This document shows positions 56,163 through 64,000 of a DNA stretch of 64,000 nucleotides, piece by piece. Numbering within the stretch: the stretch's first letter is position 1; each line of letters starts with the position of its first letter. Origin of the DNA: Pseudomonas sp. MAG733B (lineage in GTDB: Bacteria; Pseudomonadota; Gammaproteobacteria; Pseudomonadales; Pseudomonadaceae); NCBI RefSeq assembly GCF_036884845.1, contig NZ_CP145732.1, positions 5,518,001 through 5,582,000 on the forward strand, read 5' to 3'. The translations under genes were made by a program, and so were the position numbers. The notes below the pieces were generated by a model that was not told the origin of the DNA, made no database searches, and was given only the letters and a program-made list of their open reading frames with translations.

Positions 56163-57092
56163 TCAACCGCGATAGAGAATTGCCGAACCCCACGACAAGC
56201 CTACGCCAAAGCCGCTGATGGCGACTCGGGTCCACTTGGAGTCGAACACATGGTTCTGCAGTAGCAGCGGAATGCTGGATGAAACCGTATTGCCGGTTTC
56301 AAGCATGTCCTTGACGAACTTCTCCGGTTCACCTTCTTCGAAGCGGCGCGCCACGGCATCGACGATGGCCGCACTGCCCTGGTGAATGCAGAAGGCATCG
56401 ATATCGCCAGCCTGCAAGTTCGACTCGTCCAGCAGCTCATGCAAATGCGCCGGGACTTTCAACAGTGCAAAGTTGAAGACCTGACGGCCATTCATGAAGA
56501 ACACACCGTCGGTGACTTTCAGGTGCGGCGCGCCGGAACCGTCGGTGCCGAACTTCGACTTGCCCAGTTGCCAGACCGCGTTTTCACCCATCCAGGTGGC
56601 GGTGGCGGCATCGCCGAACAGCATGGTGGTGTTGCGATCTTCCGGGTCGACGATCTTCGAATACGGGTCGGCGGTGATCAGCAGGCCGTTTTTCAGCCCT
56701 GCCGCTTCCATGAAGCCCTTGATCGCATAGATGCCGTAGACGTAGCCGGAACAGCCCAGGGAAATATCGAAAGCGGCGACGTGGGTCGGCAAGCCCAATT
56801 TGTCCTGAACGATTGCGGCGGTGTGCGGCAATCCTTCTTCGTCACCGTTCTGGGTGACGACGATCAGGCAATCGATGGCTTCACGCTTGAGTTCAGGACT
56901 GGCGGCGAACAGCGCATTGGCGGCTTCGACACACAGATCGGAAGTTTCCTGATCGGCATCCATGCGCGGCAAAAATGCCGAGCCGATCTTGCCAAGGATA
57001 AAGGTTTCGTCCTTGTCGAACTTTGCACCCTGGGCGTAGTTATCAACCCCGGCTGTCGGCACGTAACTCGCTATATTTTTTATGCCAATCAT
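56163..57092 (-). CDS. Ketoacyl-ACP synthase III-like protein in the flagellar cluster
   Basis: A 309-residue FabH-fold protein with the full catalytic triad: Cys114 (SLGCSGYVYG), His237 (FCIHQGSAA) and Asn268 (TGNTVSSSIP). FabH-type enzymes condense acyl-CoA with malonyl-ACP. It sits alone between flgL and fliC, where other pseudomonads carry flagellin glycosylation genes, so it may make an acyl group for a flagellin glycan; this is inference. It is probably not the housekeeping fabH, since no fab genes are near. The ATG at 57092 (MIGIKNIASYVPTAG) has GGGAAG upstream. Confidence 0.85.
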   Translation of the reverse strand: MIGIKNIASYVPTAGVDNYAQGAKFDKDETFILGKIGSAFLPRMDADQETSDLCVEAANALFAASPELKREAIDCLIVVTQNGDEEGLPHTAAIVQDKLGLPTHVAAFDISLGCSGYVYGIYAIKGFMEAAGLKNGLLITADPYSKIVDPEDRNTTMLFGDAATATWMGENAVWQLGKSKFGTDGSGAPHLKVTDGVFFMNGRQVFNFALLKVPAHLHELLDESNLQAGDIDAFCIHQGSAAIVDAVARRFEEGEPEKFVKDMLETGNTVSSSIPLLLQNHVFDSKWTRVAISGFGVGLSWGSAILYRG

Positions 57093-57349
57093 TATGGCTT
57101 CCCAATAATAAACAGCTGAACATCGCCGCTCGCTGAATCGAGGGCGTCTACAGTCGGGGCCCGGCCCCAGAAGAGGCAACGTCGGGAATCAAGAAACACC
57201 TTGAACAGCCCGCCACCTTCACCGCCCGCAGACAGGATACAGTGAAGATGCGCGTTTTGACTGACGGGTCACTCAGAGATTACTGCTTTATTTGATTTTG
57301 TGGTCCGGATCCCCGCCCCACCCCACCGTGCATCATCAAAAAAAATGCA

Positions 57350-57383
57350 AAAAAAAAGCCAGCCCCCTATGAAAGGGACTGGC
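57350..57383 (-). terminator. Terminator after flgL
   Basis: GCCAGTCCC-TTTCATA-GGGGCTGGC followed by nine T on the minus strand, 21 bp after the flgL stop. Confidence 0.88.
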
Positions 57384-57403
57384 CACGAGCGGTCAAGACC
57401 GAC

Positions 57404-58996
57404 TCAAAGCTTGTTGAACAGGCTCAACTGGGAAACCTTGGCGAACGCCAGTTGCGCAGCCTGCAGCATGGTCTGCTGCAAGGTCAGGCGCGTCAGCACT
57501 TCCGCCGGGTCGGTATTCTTGATTCCGTTACCTGTCGATTCGTTGATCAGGCCGGAGCTCGTGTTCTGCTCTGCCTGCATATCCATCACGTTGCCCCGCG
57601 CACCGATCGCTCCGCGCGCCAGGTCGACCTGGTTCTTGGAGTTGTTCAGGTTGGCAATGGCGGACGCTACCGTGTCTTCCAGGAAACGCTGGGCGGCTGG
57701 GTTGCCTTGGGTCGGCGAGTCGAGCGCCGAACGCAGCTGGCTGATGGTATCGAGCACGTTCTGGGTCTGATGGGTATTGACCGCGATGTCGAACTGATCA
57801 CCTGCAGCCGGAGTCGGTGGCGTACCGCCCAAGGTAAAGCTGACACCGGCCGCCGTTGCCACGCCAGCCACCACAGTCCCGGTGGTGACCGGGGTGCTGG
57901 TGCTGGTCAATGGGCGGGTGTACAGCTCGAAGGTGCCGGGACCGGTGAACTTCAGGACCGCGCCGCCTTCAGGGAAAAAGCTCTCGTAGTCGGCAGCGTT
58001 GGTTACCGTCGTCTGGGAAATGATCGCCGTCGAGGCGTTGCCCGGGGCGCGGTTGGCGACAAAGCTGTCTGGCTTGGCCGCCAACTGGAAGCTGTGACCG
58101 GCGATCACCGCATCAGCGGATGCCGAGTCAGCCGGGGTGTCGCCCGGCTGGAAAGTGATATCCAGCTTGAAGGTCACACCGCGGAAAGTGACGTCGGAAC
58201 CTCCCTTGGTATTCGGATCAAACTTGCCACCGCCAGTCGCTTCGGCAGTCACGTCATTACCCAGTGCATCGGTAATCACAAACTGGGTACTGCTGGTGAA
58301 CGCCATGGTGTAAGGCTGGCCGTTGCGGAAGCTCGCATCGAACGCCGGACCGGAACTGACCAGCCCCGGGGACAAGTCCACACGTCCGTCATTGACGGCC
58401 GGTGCAGTCATGGTGGTGGTGCTGCGGGCAGCGTTGATCGCCTGCTGGAAAACGTCCCAACCGGTATCGTTCAGGCCCAGCGACATCGAATCGCCGATCT
58501 TCAGTTCCAGCTGGGTCTGGTCGCCCTGATAGCTGTAGGTGCCGTCGCTGTTGCGCACGAACGGCTGAGTGTTGTTGCTCGCACCGGAAAAGATGAACTT
58601 GCCGTTGGCGTCCTTGCTGTTCATCAGGCTCAGCAATTGCTCTTCGGACTGCTTGAGTTCGGCGGCGATGGATTTTCGGTCATCGTCGTTCAACGAACCG
58701 CCACCGGCGCGGATCGCCAACTCACTGACTTTCTGCAGCACGTTGTTGATGCTGTCCAGCACGCTTTCTTCCTGCGCCTGCGCCGTGTTCAACGCGCTGA
58801 TGTTGGTGGTGTACTGACCCAACATGGCTTTTTGCTGTTCGAGTTGCAGCAGACGGGCCGCACCAACAGGATCGTCCGCCGCGGTCTCGAGCTTCACGCC
58901 GCTGCTGGCCTGCTCGGCGGTCTTCATCACATTGTTGAGGTTGCGAGAATAGTTGGCAGCCGTCGTGGCGTAATACTGTGCTGTAGAAATACGCAT
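57404..58996 (-). CDS. flgL: Flagellar hook-filament junction protein FlgL (HAP3)
   Basis: A 530-residue flagellin-fold protein: N-terminal MRISTAQYYATTAANYSRNLNNVMKTAEQASSGVKLETAADDPVGAARL region and C-terminal coiled coil (TVASAIANLNNSKNQVDLARGAIGAR, LQAAQLAFAKVSQLSLF). The middle (about 140-430) is a large variable domain. It joins hook and filament with FlgK. It lies 13 bp after flgK and ends the operon. Confidence 0.95.
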   Translation of the reverse strand: MRISTAQYYATTAANYSRNLNNVMKTAEQASSGVKLETAADDPVGAARLLQLEQQKAMLGQYTTNISALNTAQAQEESVLDSINNVLQKVSELAIRAGGGSLNDDDRKSIAAELKQSEEQLLSLMNSKDANGKFIFSGASNNTQPFVRNSDGTYSYQGDQTQLELKIGDSMSLGLNDTGWDVFQQAINAARSTTTMTAPAVNDGRVDLSPGLVSSGPAFDASFRNGQPYTMAFTSSTQFVITDALGNDVTAEATGGGKFDPNTKGGSDVTFRGVTFKLDITFQPGDTPADSASADAVIAGHSFQLAAKPDSFVANRAPGNASTAIISQTTVTNAADYESFFPEGGAVLKFTGPGTFELYTRPLTSTSTPVTTGTVVAGVATAAGVSFTLGGTPPTPAAGDQFDIAVNTHQTQNVLDTISQLRSALDSPTQGNPAAQRFLEDTVASAIANLNNSKNQVDLARGAIGARGNVMDMQAEQNTSSGLINESTGNGIKNTDPAEVLTRLTLQQTMLQAAQLAFAKVSQLSLFNKL

Positions 58997-59009
58997 GTTC
59001 TACGGCTCC

Positions 59010-61022
59010 TTAAAGGGCATTGATCAGAGTGCTGAAAATTTCCTGCGCAGTCTTGATGATCTGCGAAGAGGCCGTGTAGTACTGCTGGTACTTGGTCAGG
59101 TTGCCCGCCTCTTCATCGAGGTCGACGCCCGACAGCGAGTCACGGGCATTTCGCGCACCGGTCAGGATGGTGTCGGTGGCCGTGCCATCCAGCTGGGCTT
59201 GCTTGGTCAGGGAACCAACAGTCGTTACCAGACCACCATAGGCTTCGGTAAAACTCACGCCCGGGCTGGTGGCGCTGGCGCCGATAGTAGCCTTGGTTTG
59301 CAGCGCGAGCAGCGACTGGGCATTGCGGTTGTCGGTGCTGTCGGCCGCCGTCATGGAAATATTGAAACTGTCACCGGAAGCAGGGCTGCCGCTGACCGTC
59401 ATCGCCACATTGAAGGTTTTGGCGTTGCCACCGGCATCGGTGTATGGCACCGCGATGTTCAGGTCGTTGTTCTGGCCCGGCACGATGCTGCCAGTGCCGA
59501 TACTGGTGCCCTTGGCGTCGAATACTTCATAGGCGGTGGCGCTGGTCATCAACATGCGAACCGGCATCGCAGCCTTGACCGCCGTCTGCACTTCCAGGCG
59601 CTGGACCGGGTCGTAGATGTCCAGGAGCGTGCTCAGTTTCGGCTGGCTGACAGCACCGGTGCCGTCATTGCCCGAGGCCTTGGTGGACGTCAGCGGAGCG
59701 GACGTGGCCAGGGTCTTGGTGTCGGTCATGACCGTGGTCATGTCGGCGGCGGCGCCACGGGTCGGGGTGATCTTGAACGAATCGCCGGCGGCCACGGTGC
59801 CCGAATTGATGCTTAGGCTGAAGCCATCGATAACAGGATCAGCGGCAGGCGGTGTAGCGAAGGCGAAGTTGCCCATGTCGGTGTTATCCGACAGGCGACG
59901 CACGTTATATCCCGTCGCCGTGATGGTCACCTGATAATCACTGGCCGCCAGCTTGCTGGTGTCCTTGATGGTGACATTCAGGTTGCCGGACGCCGGATTG
60001 TTGTTGGCGTTGGCGATGCTGCGCTCGCCGATGGCTTTCAAACTGTTGATGTTGTTGAACAGCGCCGCGCCGAAGTTGCCGTTCTGGTCCAGGCCCTGGC
60101 CCAACTGCTTGTTGACCTGATCGGCGACGACCATGGCGATGCGACCGAGGCCATTGACCGCCGGTGCAAGCACTTCGTTGCGATAACGCACCAGGCCGCC
60201 CATCTCCCCACCGCTCATCACGCTGGTGATGTCGACTGAAGAGCCATTGCGATCCATGATGATCGAGGAACGGGTCGGATCGGCAGGGTCCGGCGCCACA
60301 CGCAATTTGTTGACAACGTCGCCGACCACCAGCGGCTGGCCACTGCCCAGGTAGATATCTATTCGACCCTCGGTCTCGGTCACCTGCGTGCCGACCAGCT
60401 CGTTGAGCTGACGAATGGTTTCGTTGCGCTGGTCCAGCAGTTCGTTGGGGGTACCGCCCGAGCCGCTGACTTCAGCGATCTTCTTGTTGTACGCCGCCAC
60501 GGTCGACGCCAGTTTGTTGACCTGATCGGCCATCGAACCCAACTGGTCGTTGATGTAGGTGTTTTGCTGCGACAGCTGCTGCGAGATCGAGTTGAAGCGA
60601 CTGCTCAAACCCTGGGCATTGGTCAGCAATGCCTGGCGCGCGGCGTTATCGTTGGAGTTGCCGGCCAGGGTCTGCAACGACGCGAAGAACGATTGCAGGG
60701 TCTTGGTCACACCGGTACCGCTGTCGGACAGCAACTTGTCGACCTGGGTGGCCTGCCCCAGATAAGCCTGCGCATCGCTGTTGAGCGAAGTGGTGGTCTG
60801 CAACTGTGCATCGAGGTAGCTGTTGTACACCCGACGCACATCGGCCAGCGTGGTGCCGGTGCCGATGAACACATTGCCATACTGAATAGAATTCTTGCTG
60901 TTCTGTACAGTTTGCTGGCGCGAGTACCCGACGGTATCGACGTTGGAAATGTTATTACCGGTAGTCACCAACGATGCGTGGCTAGCGGACAAACCCGACA
61001 TTCCGATGTTGAGTAAACTCAT
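59010..61022 (-). CDS. flgK: Flagellar hook-associated protein FlgK (HAP1)
   Basis: A 670-residue protein with the rod/hook N-terminus (MSLLNIGMSGLSASHASLVTTGNNISNVDTVGYSRQ), a coiled coil near 130-220 (YINDQLGSMADQVNKLASTVAAYNKKIAEVSG), a large variable middle and the conserved C-terminus (LDEEAGNLTKYQQYYTASSQIIKTAQEIFSTLINAL). It lies 24 bp after flgJ. Confidence 0.96.
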   Translation of the reverse strand: MSLLNIGMSGLSASHASLVTTGNNISNVDTVGYSRQQTVQNSKNSIQYGNVFIGTGTTLADVRRVYNSYLDAQLQTTTSLNSDAQAYLGQATQVDKLLSDSGTGVTKTLQSFFASLQTLAGNSNDNAARQALLTNAQGLSSRFNSISQQLSQQNTYINDQLGSMADQVNKLASTVAAYNKKIAEVSGSGGTPNELLDQRNETIRQLNELVGTQVTETEGRIDIYLGSGQPLVVGDVVNKLRVAPDPADPTRSSIIMDRNGSSVDITSVMSGGEMGGLVRYRNEVLAPAVNGLGRIAMVVADQVNKQLGQGLDQNGNFGAALFNNINSLKAIGERSIANANNNPASGNLNVTIKDTSKLAASDYQVTITATGYNVRRLSDNTDMGNFAFATPPAADPVIDGFSLSINSGTVAAGDSFKITPTRGAAADMTTVMTDTKTLATSAPLTSTKASGNDGTGAVSQPKLSTLLDIYDPVQRLEVQTAVKAAMPVRMLMTSATAYEVFDAKGTSIGTGSIVPGQNNDLNIAVPYTDAGGNAKTFNVAMTVSGSPASGDSFNISMTAADSTDNRNAQSLLALQTKATIGASATSPGVSFTEAYGGLVTTVGSLTKQAQLDGTATDTILTGARNARDSLSGVDLDEEAGNLTKYQQYYTASSQIIKTAQEIFSTLINAL

Positions 61023-61046
61023 GGTTCAGACCTTGATCCTTAGTGC

Positions 61047-62327
61047 CTATAAAGGCGTGGTGGAAACGCCCGCCGCAGCGTAGTTCTGGTAACTCGTCAT
61101 CTGCTTGGCTATCTGCGAAATCTTGCTTGCGTAGTCCGGGTCGGTTGCATAACCGGCCTTCTGCAACTCGCGTACAAACTGTTCTGGGTTATCGGCCGAC
61201 TTCAGCACATCTTGATAGCGATTATTGGTCTGCAGCAAAGTAACAAGGTCGTGGAAACTGTCCTTGTAAGAGTCGTAGGAACGGAACTCGGCCGTCTCCT
61301 TGACCATCTCGCCATTCCTGAATTCGCTGGTGATCGCACGCGCCGAATTGCCTTGCCAGTTACTGCTGGCCTTGATGCCGAACAGGTTGTGGCTGCTGCT
61401 GCCATCCTGGGCGCGCATGACCGACTTGCCCCAACCGGTTTCCAGTGCGGCCTGGGCCACCAGGTAGCGCGGGTCGACGCCAATGCGATCGGCCGCTTCC
61501 TTGGCCATGGGCAGCATGGTGTTGACGAATTCGTCGGCGGAACTGAAGGCTTTCTTCGCCGGCGCCAAAGGAATTTGTGCGATGGCGCGACCATGAATCT
61601 GCATCGATCCGCTCGACGCCGCTTGCGCATTCGCCAGCCAGTCGCCGTTGTACAAAGGCCCGGCACCGCTGGTTGCTACGCGCTCCGGCAGTTGAGTCTT
61701 GCTGACCGCCGCAGGTGTCGTCGTGGCGGAAGGCACCAGGCCTGCCAGCAAGCGATCGGCCAGTTTCGGCGGCAATGCCAGGCGCCGCTGATTGATCAGT
61801 GCCATGTCATTGTGATGCGCGCCCTCGCCTGTCGGCGCCTTGACCGAACGCGAAGCCCACAACGGACGCTCGCCATTGACCCGTGACAGCGGCCCATTGA
61901 TCGCCACCGTGCCCGCCGCAATTGGTGTTTGCGCAGCGGCTTTCGCGGCCTCCTGCTTGGCGGCGGACAGCGTTGCCGCTTCACCCGGCGCCAGCGGTTT
62001 GTTCTTCGACATCTGGCGCATCAGCACGTCGGCCAGACCAATACCACCACCCTCGCGGGACATGGAAACGGCCAACTGCTGGTCGTACATTTCCTGGTAT
62101 TGCTTGGCTTCAGCGGTGTTGAGCGGATTGTCCTTGCCCAGCGCTTCGGTGGCCGAGCGCATGGACTTGAGCATCTCGCCGAGGAACAGCGATTCGAACT
62201 CCTGCGCCACCTTGCGCATGTTCGCGTCGCTGTTCTTGTCGCCGACCTTGAGCTGATTCAGCCGGTTCAGGTCGGAGAACGCACCCGAATCGCTGCTGCT
62301 GACCCGACCACTCTTGAACATGTCCAT
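61047..62327 (-). CDS. flgJ: Flagellar rod cap/peptidoglycan hydrolase FlgJ
   Basis: A 426-residue fusion of a rod-cap domain (about 35-120: VAQEFESLFLGEMLKSMRSATEALG, YQEMYDQQLAVSMSREGGGIGLADVLMRQM) and a glucosaminidase domain (about 270-400: LVAQAALETGWGKSVMRAQDGSSSHNLFGIKAS, with catalytic Glu in ALETGWGK). It opens the cell wall for the growing rod. A linker of about 130 residues between the domains is longer than in enterics, as usual for Pseudomonas. Confidence 0.96.
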   Translation of the reverse strand: MDMFKSGRVSSSDSGAFSDLNRLNQLKVGDKNSDANMRKVAQEFESLFLGEMLKSMRSATEALGKDNPLNTAEAKQYQEMYDQQLAVSMSREGGGIGLADVLMRQMSKNKPLAPGEAATLSAAKQEAAKAAAQTPIAAGTVAINGPLSRVNGERPLWASRSVKAPTGEGAHHNDMALINQRRLALPPKLADRLLAGLVPSATTTPAAVSKTQLPERVATSGAGPLYNGDWLANAQAASSGSMQIHGRAIAQIPLAPAKKAFSSADEFVNTMLPMAKEAADRIGVDPRYLVAQAALETGWGKSVMRAQDGSSSHNLFGIKASSNWQGNSARAITSEFRNGEMVKETAEFRSYDSYKDSFHDLVTLLQTNNRYQDVLKSADNPEQFVRELQKAGYATDPDYASKISQIAKQMTSYQNYAAAGVSTTPL

Positions 62328-62340
62328 ATGATCGCCGTCC

Positions 62341-63450
62341 TTAGATCACGATCAGGTCGGCTTGCAAGGCGCCGGCCTGTTTCAGTGCTTCGAGGATGGC
62401 CATCAAGTCGCCCGGCGCCGCGCCGACCTGGTTCACCGCACGGACGATTTCGTCGAGGGTGGTGCCCGGGCCAAATTTGAACATCGGCTTGGCTTCCTGC
62501 TGGGCGTTGACCCGCGAACGCGGCACGACCGCCGTCTGACCATTGGACAGAGGGCCGGGCTGGCTGACGATCGGGTCTTCAGTGATGGTCACGGTCAGGC
62601 TGCCGTGGGTGACGGCGGCCGGGGAAACCTTGACGTTCTGGCCGATCACGATGGTGCCGGTGCGCGAGTTGATGATGACTTTCGCCACCGCCTGACCCGG
62701 ATCGATTTCGAGGTTTTCGAGGATCGACAGGTAGTCGACACGCTGGCTCGGATCAAGCGGCGCGGTGACGCGAATCGAGCCGCCATCAATAGCCTGCGCC
62801 ACACCAGGGCCGAGCATGTCGTTGATCTTGTCGACGATGCGCTTGGCGGTGGTGAAGTCGGAGCGGTTGAGGTTCAGCGTCAGGCTGTTGCCCTGGTTGA
62901 ATCCGCTCGGCACCGCACGCTCAACCGACGCACCGCCAGGGATGCGACCGGCTGACGGAACGTTGACGGTGATCTTCGAACCGTCGCGACCTTCGGCGTC
63001 AAAACCGCCGACCACCAGGTTGCCCTGGGCGATGGCGTAGACGTTGCCGTCGATACCCTTAAGCGGTGTCAGCAGCAACGTGCCGCCGCGCAGGCTCTTG
63101 GAATTACCGATCGACGAAACGGTGATGTCGACCTGCTGACCCGGCTTGGCGAACGCTGGCAGATCGGCACTGATCGACACCGCCGCGACGTTCTTCAACT
63201 GCACGTTGCCCGAACCCGGCGGCACCTTGATGCCGAACTGCGAGAGCATGTTGTTGAAGGTCTGCAGGGTGAACGGGGTTTGCGTCGTCTGGTCGCCGGT
63301 ACCGTTAAGCCCGACCACCAGGCCGTAACCGATCAACTGGTTGGAACGCACGCCGGAAATGCTGGCGATGTCCTTCAGCCGCTCGGCTTGAACGTTGAAG
63401 GCTGCCGACAGCATCAGAGCGGCAACGATGAGACTTCTGAAGTTCAACAT
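62341..63450 (-). CDS. flgI: Flagellar P-ring protein FlgI
   Basis: A 369-residue periplasmic protein with a signal peptide ([22 protein letters not shown]) and the family stretches [32 protein letters not shown] and [33 protein letters not shown] chose the ATG at 63450; a GTG at 63468, directly after the flgH stop, would add six residues. It builds the P ring around the rod. Confidence 0.96.
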   Translation of the reverse strand: MLNFRSLIVAALMLSAAFNVQAERLKDIASISGVRSNQLIGYGLVVGLNGTGDQTTQTPFTLQTFNNMLSQFGIKVPPGSGNVQLKNVAAVSISADLPAFAKPGQQVDITVSSIGNSKSLRGGTLLLTPLKGIDGNVYAIAQGNLVVGGFDAEGRDGSKITVNVPSAGRIPGGASVERAVPSGFNQGNSLTLNLNRSDFTTAKRIVDKINDMLGPGVAQAIDGGSIRVTAPLDPSQRVDYLSILENLEIDPGQAVAKVIINSRTGTIVIGQNVKVSPAAVTHGSLTVTITEDPIVSQPGPLSNGQTAVVPRSRVNAQQEAKPMFKFGPGTTLDEIVRAVNQVGAAPGDLMAILEALKQAGALQADLIVI

Positions 63451-63468
63451 GCTCAACTGGAAAGCCAC

Positions 63469-64000
63469 CTAGAAAGGGAACAGCGGGCTGAGGAAGAAAC
63501 GGTCGAACCAGCCTGGCTGACTCGCATCGGCAAACGAACCGGTGCCCGAGTAGGTGATGCGCGCATCGGCGACACGGGTCGACGGCACAGTGTTATCGGT
63601 GGAGATATCGTCGGCGCGAACCAACCCGGCAATCCGCACCAGTTCGTCGCCGGTGTTGAGTGTCATCCACTTCTCGCCACGTACCGCGATGATGCCGTTG
63701 GGCAACACGTCAGCCACGGTCACGGTGATCGAGCCCGTCAGGGTGTTGCCCTGCGCGGCCTTGCTGTCACCCTTGGTCGCGCGGTCGCCTTCATAGCTGG
63801 CATCCAGGCTCAGGTCGCCACTGCCAAACGGGTTGTTGGTGTTCGGGGTAGAGCCGAACAGCGAGCTCAGGCCGATGCTGGCCTTGCTGTTCTTGCCGAT
63901 TTGCGAGTTGGCGTTTTTGCTCGCCTGGGTCTTCTCGTTCAGGGTGATGGTGATGATGTCACCGACCCGGAACGCCTTGCGGTCGCCATAGAGGTTCTGC
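63469..64000 (-). CDS. flgH: Flagellar L-ring protein FlgH, partial (N-terminus beyond window)
   Basis: The last 176 codons are present; the lipoprotein signal lies off the right edge. Family stretches include [52 protein letters not shown] and [40 protein letters not shown]. It forms the outer-membrane L ring. flgI follows directly. Confidence 0.95.
   Translation of the reverse strand, partial: QNLYGDRKAFRVGDIITITLNEKTQASKNANSQIGKNSKASIGLSSLFGSTPNTNNPFGSGDLSLDASYEGDRATKGDSKAAQGNTLTGSITVTVADVLPNGIIAVRGEKWMTLNTGDELVRIAGLVRADDISTDNTVPSTRVADARITYSGTGSFADASQPGWFDRFFLSPLFPF

Noticed and set aside
1..64000. CRISPR arrays, tRNA, rRNA and insertion-sequence transposases
   Set aside because: No regularly spaced repeats, tRNA-like cloverleaf sequence, rRNA or transposase motif were noticed; the only repeats are REP pairs, the giant inverted repeat and the RHS duplication.

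Overview
The window reads as a chromosomal segment from a Pseudomonas of the fluorescens group. Reasons: the order of the flagellar and chemotaxis genes is the Pseudomonas order, near-consensus RpoN sites lie in front of several flagellar operons, the FleQ/FleSR cascade is present, the gene gaps carry typical Pseudomonas REP/BIME repeats, and the third codon positions look GC-rich. Almost every gene is on the minus strand. The exceptions are a FliK-like/FhlB pair and two orphan RHS genes. Species assignment is inference.

Layout. (1) 1-3.6 kb: phosphonate transport operon phnC-phnD-phnE followed by the regulator phnF, which is cut by the window edge; three tandem Pho-box-like repeats lie upstream. 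(2) 3.6-4.64 kb: no gene, but a giant imperfect inverted repeat with REP elements at its centre. (3) 4.64-12.0 kb: cytochrome c maturation operon ccmABCDEFGHI plus a small proline-rich lipoprotein gene. (4) 12.2-14.1 kb (+): a FliK-domain protein overlapping a stand-alone FlhB C-terminal domain protein. (5) 14.3-28.6 kb: flhA-flhF-fleN-fliA, cheY-cheZ-cheA-cheB, motC-motD, parC-parP-cheW and a DUF2802-type gene, listed in transcription order. This block makes the export gate, sets flagellar number and position, makes the sigma-28 factor, and builds and positions the chemotaxis array. (6) 28.9-31.7 kb: two tandem orphan RHS genes on the opposite strand with AT-rich unrelated 3' ends, separated by a duplicated 34-codon remnant of the flhB 3' end. 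This is the least explained part of the window. (7) 31.7-38.7 kb: fliK, fliLMNOPQR, flhB (C ring and export apparatus). (8) 38.8-41.2 kb: hsbA-hsbR-hptB phosphorelay/partner-switch module. (9) 41.4-47.1 kb: fliEFGHIJ. (10) 47.3-51.5 kb: fleQ and fleS-fleR regulators. (11) 51.7-55.9 kb: fliC, flaG, fliD, fliS, fliT. (12) 56.2-57.1 kb: a ketoacyl-ACP synthase III-like gene. (13) 57.4-64 kb: flgH (partial), flgI, flgJ, flgK, flgL.

How it fits together: FleQ with RpoN would drive fliE-, fliL-, fliK-, flhA- and fleSR operons (sites seen at most of these). FleSR then drives later genes, and FliA drives fliC (a clear sigma-28 promoter is visible). FleN restrains FleQ, FlhF places the flagellum, and ParC/ParP place the chemotaxis array through CheA.

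The best candidates for something undescribed are the RHS/flhB-tail cassette with its shared upstream palindrome, the giant inverted repeat, and a BIME nested inside a 17-bp-armed palindrome after fliK. All statements come from reading the sequence by eye; no database search was run.
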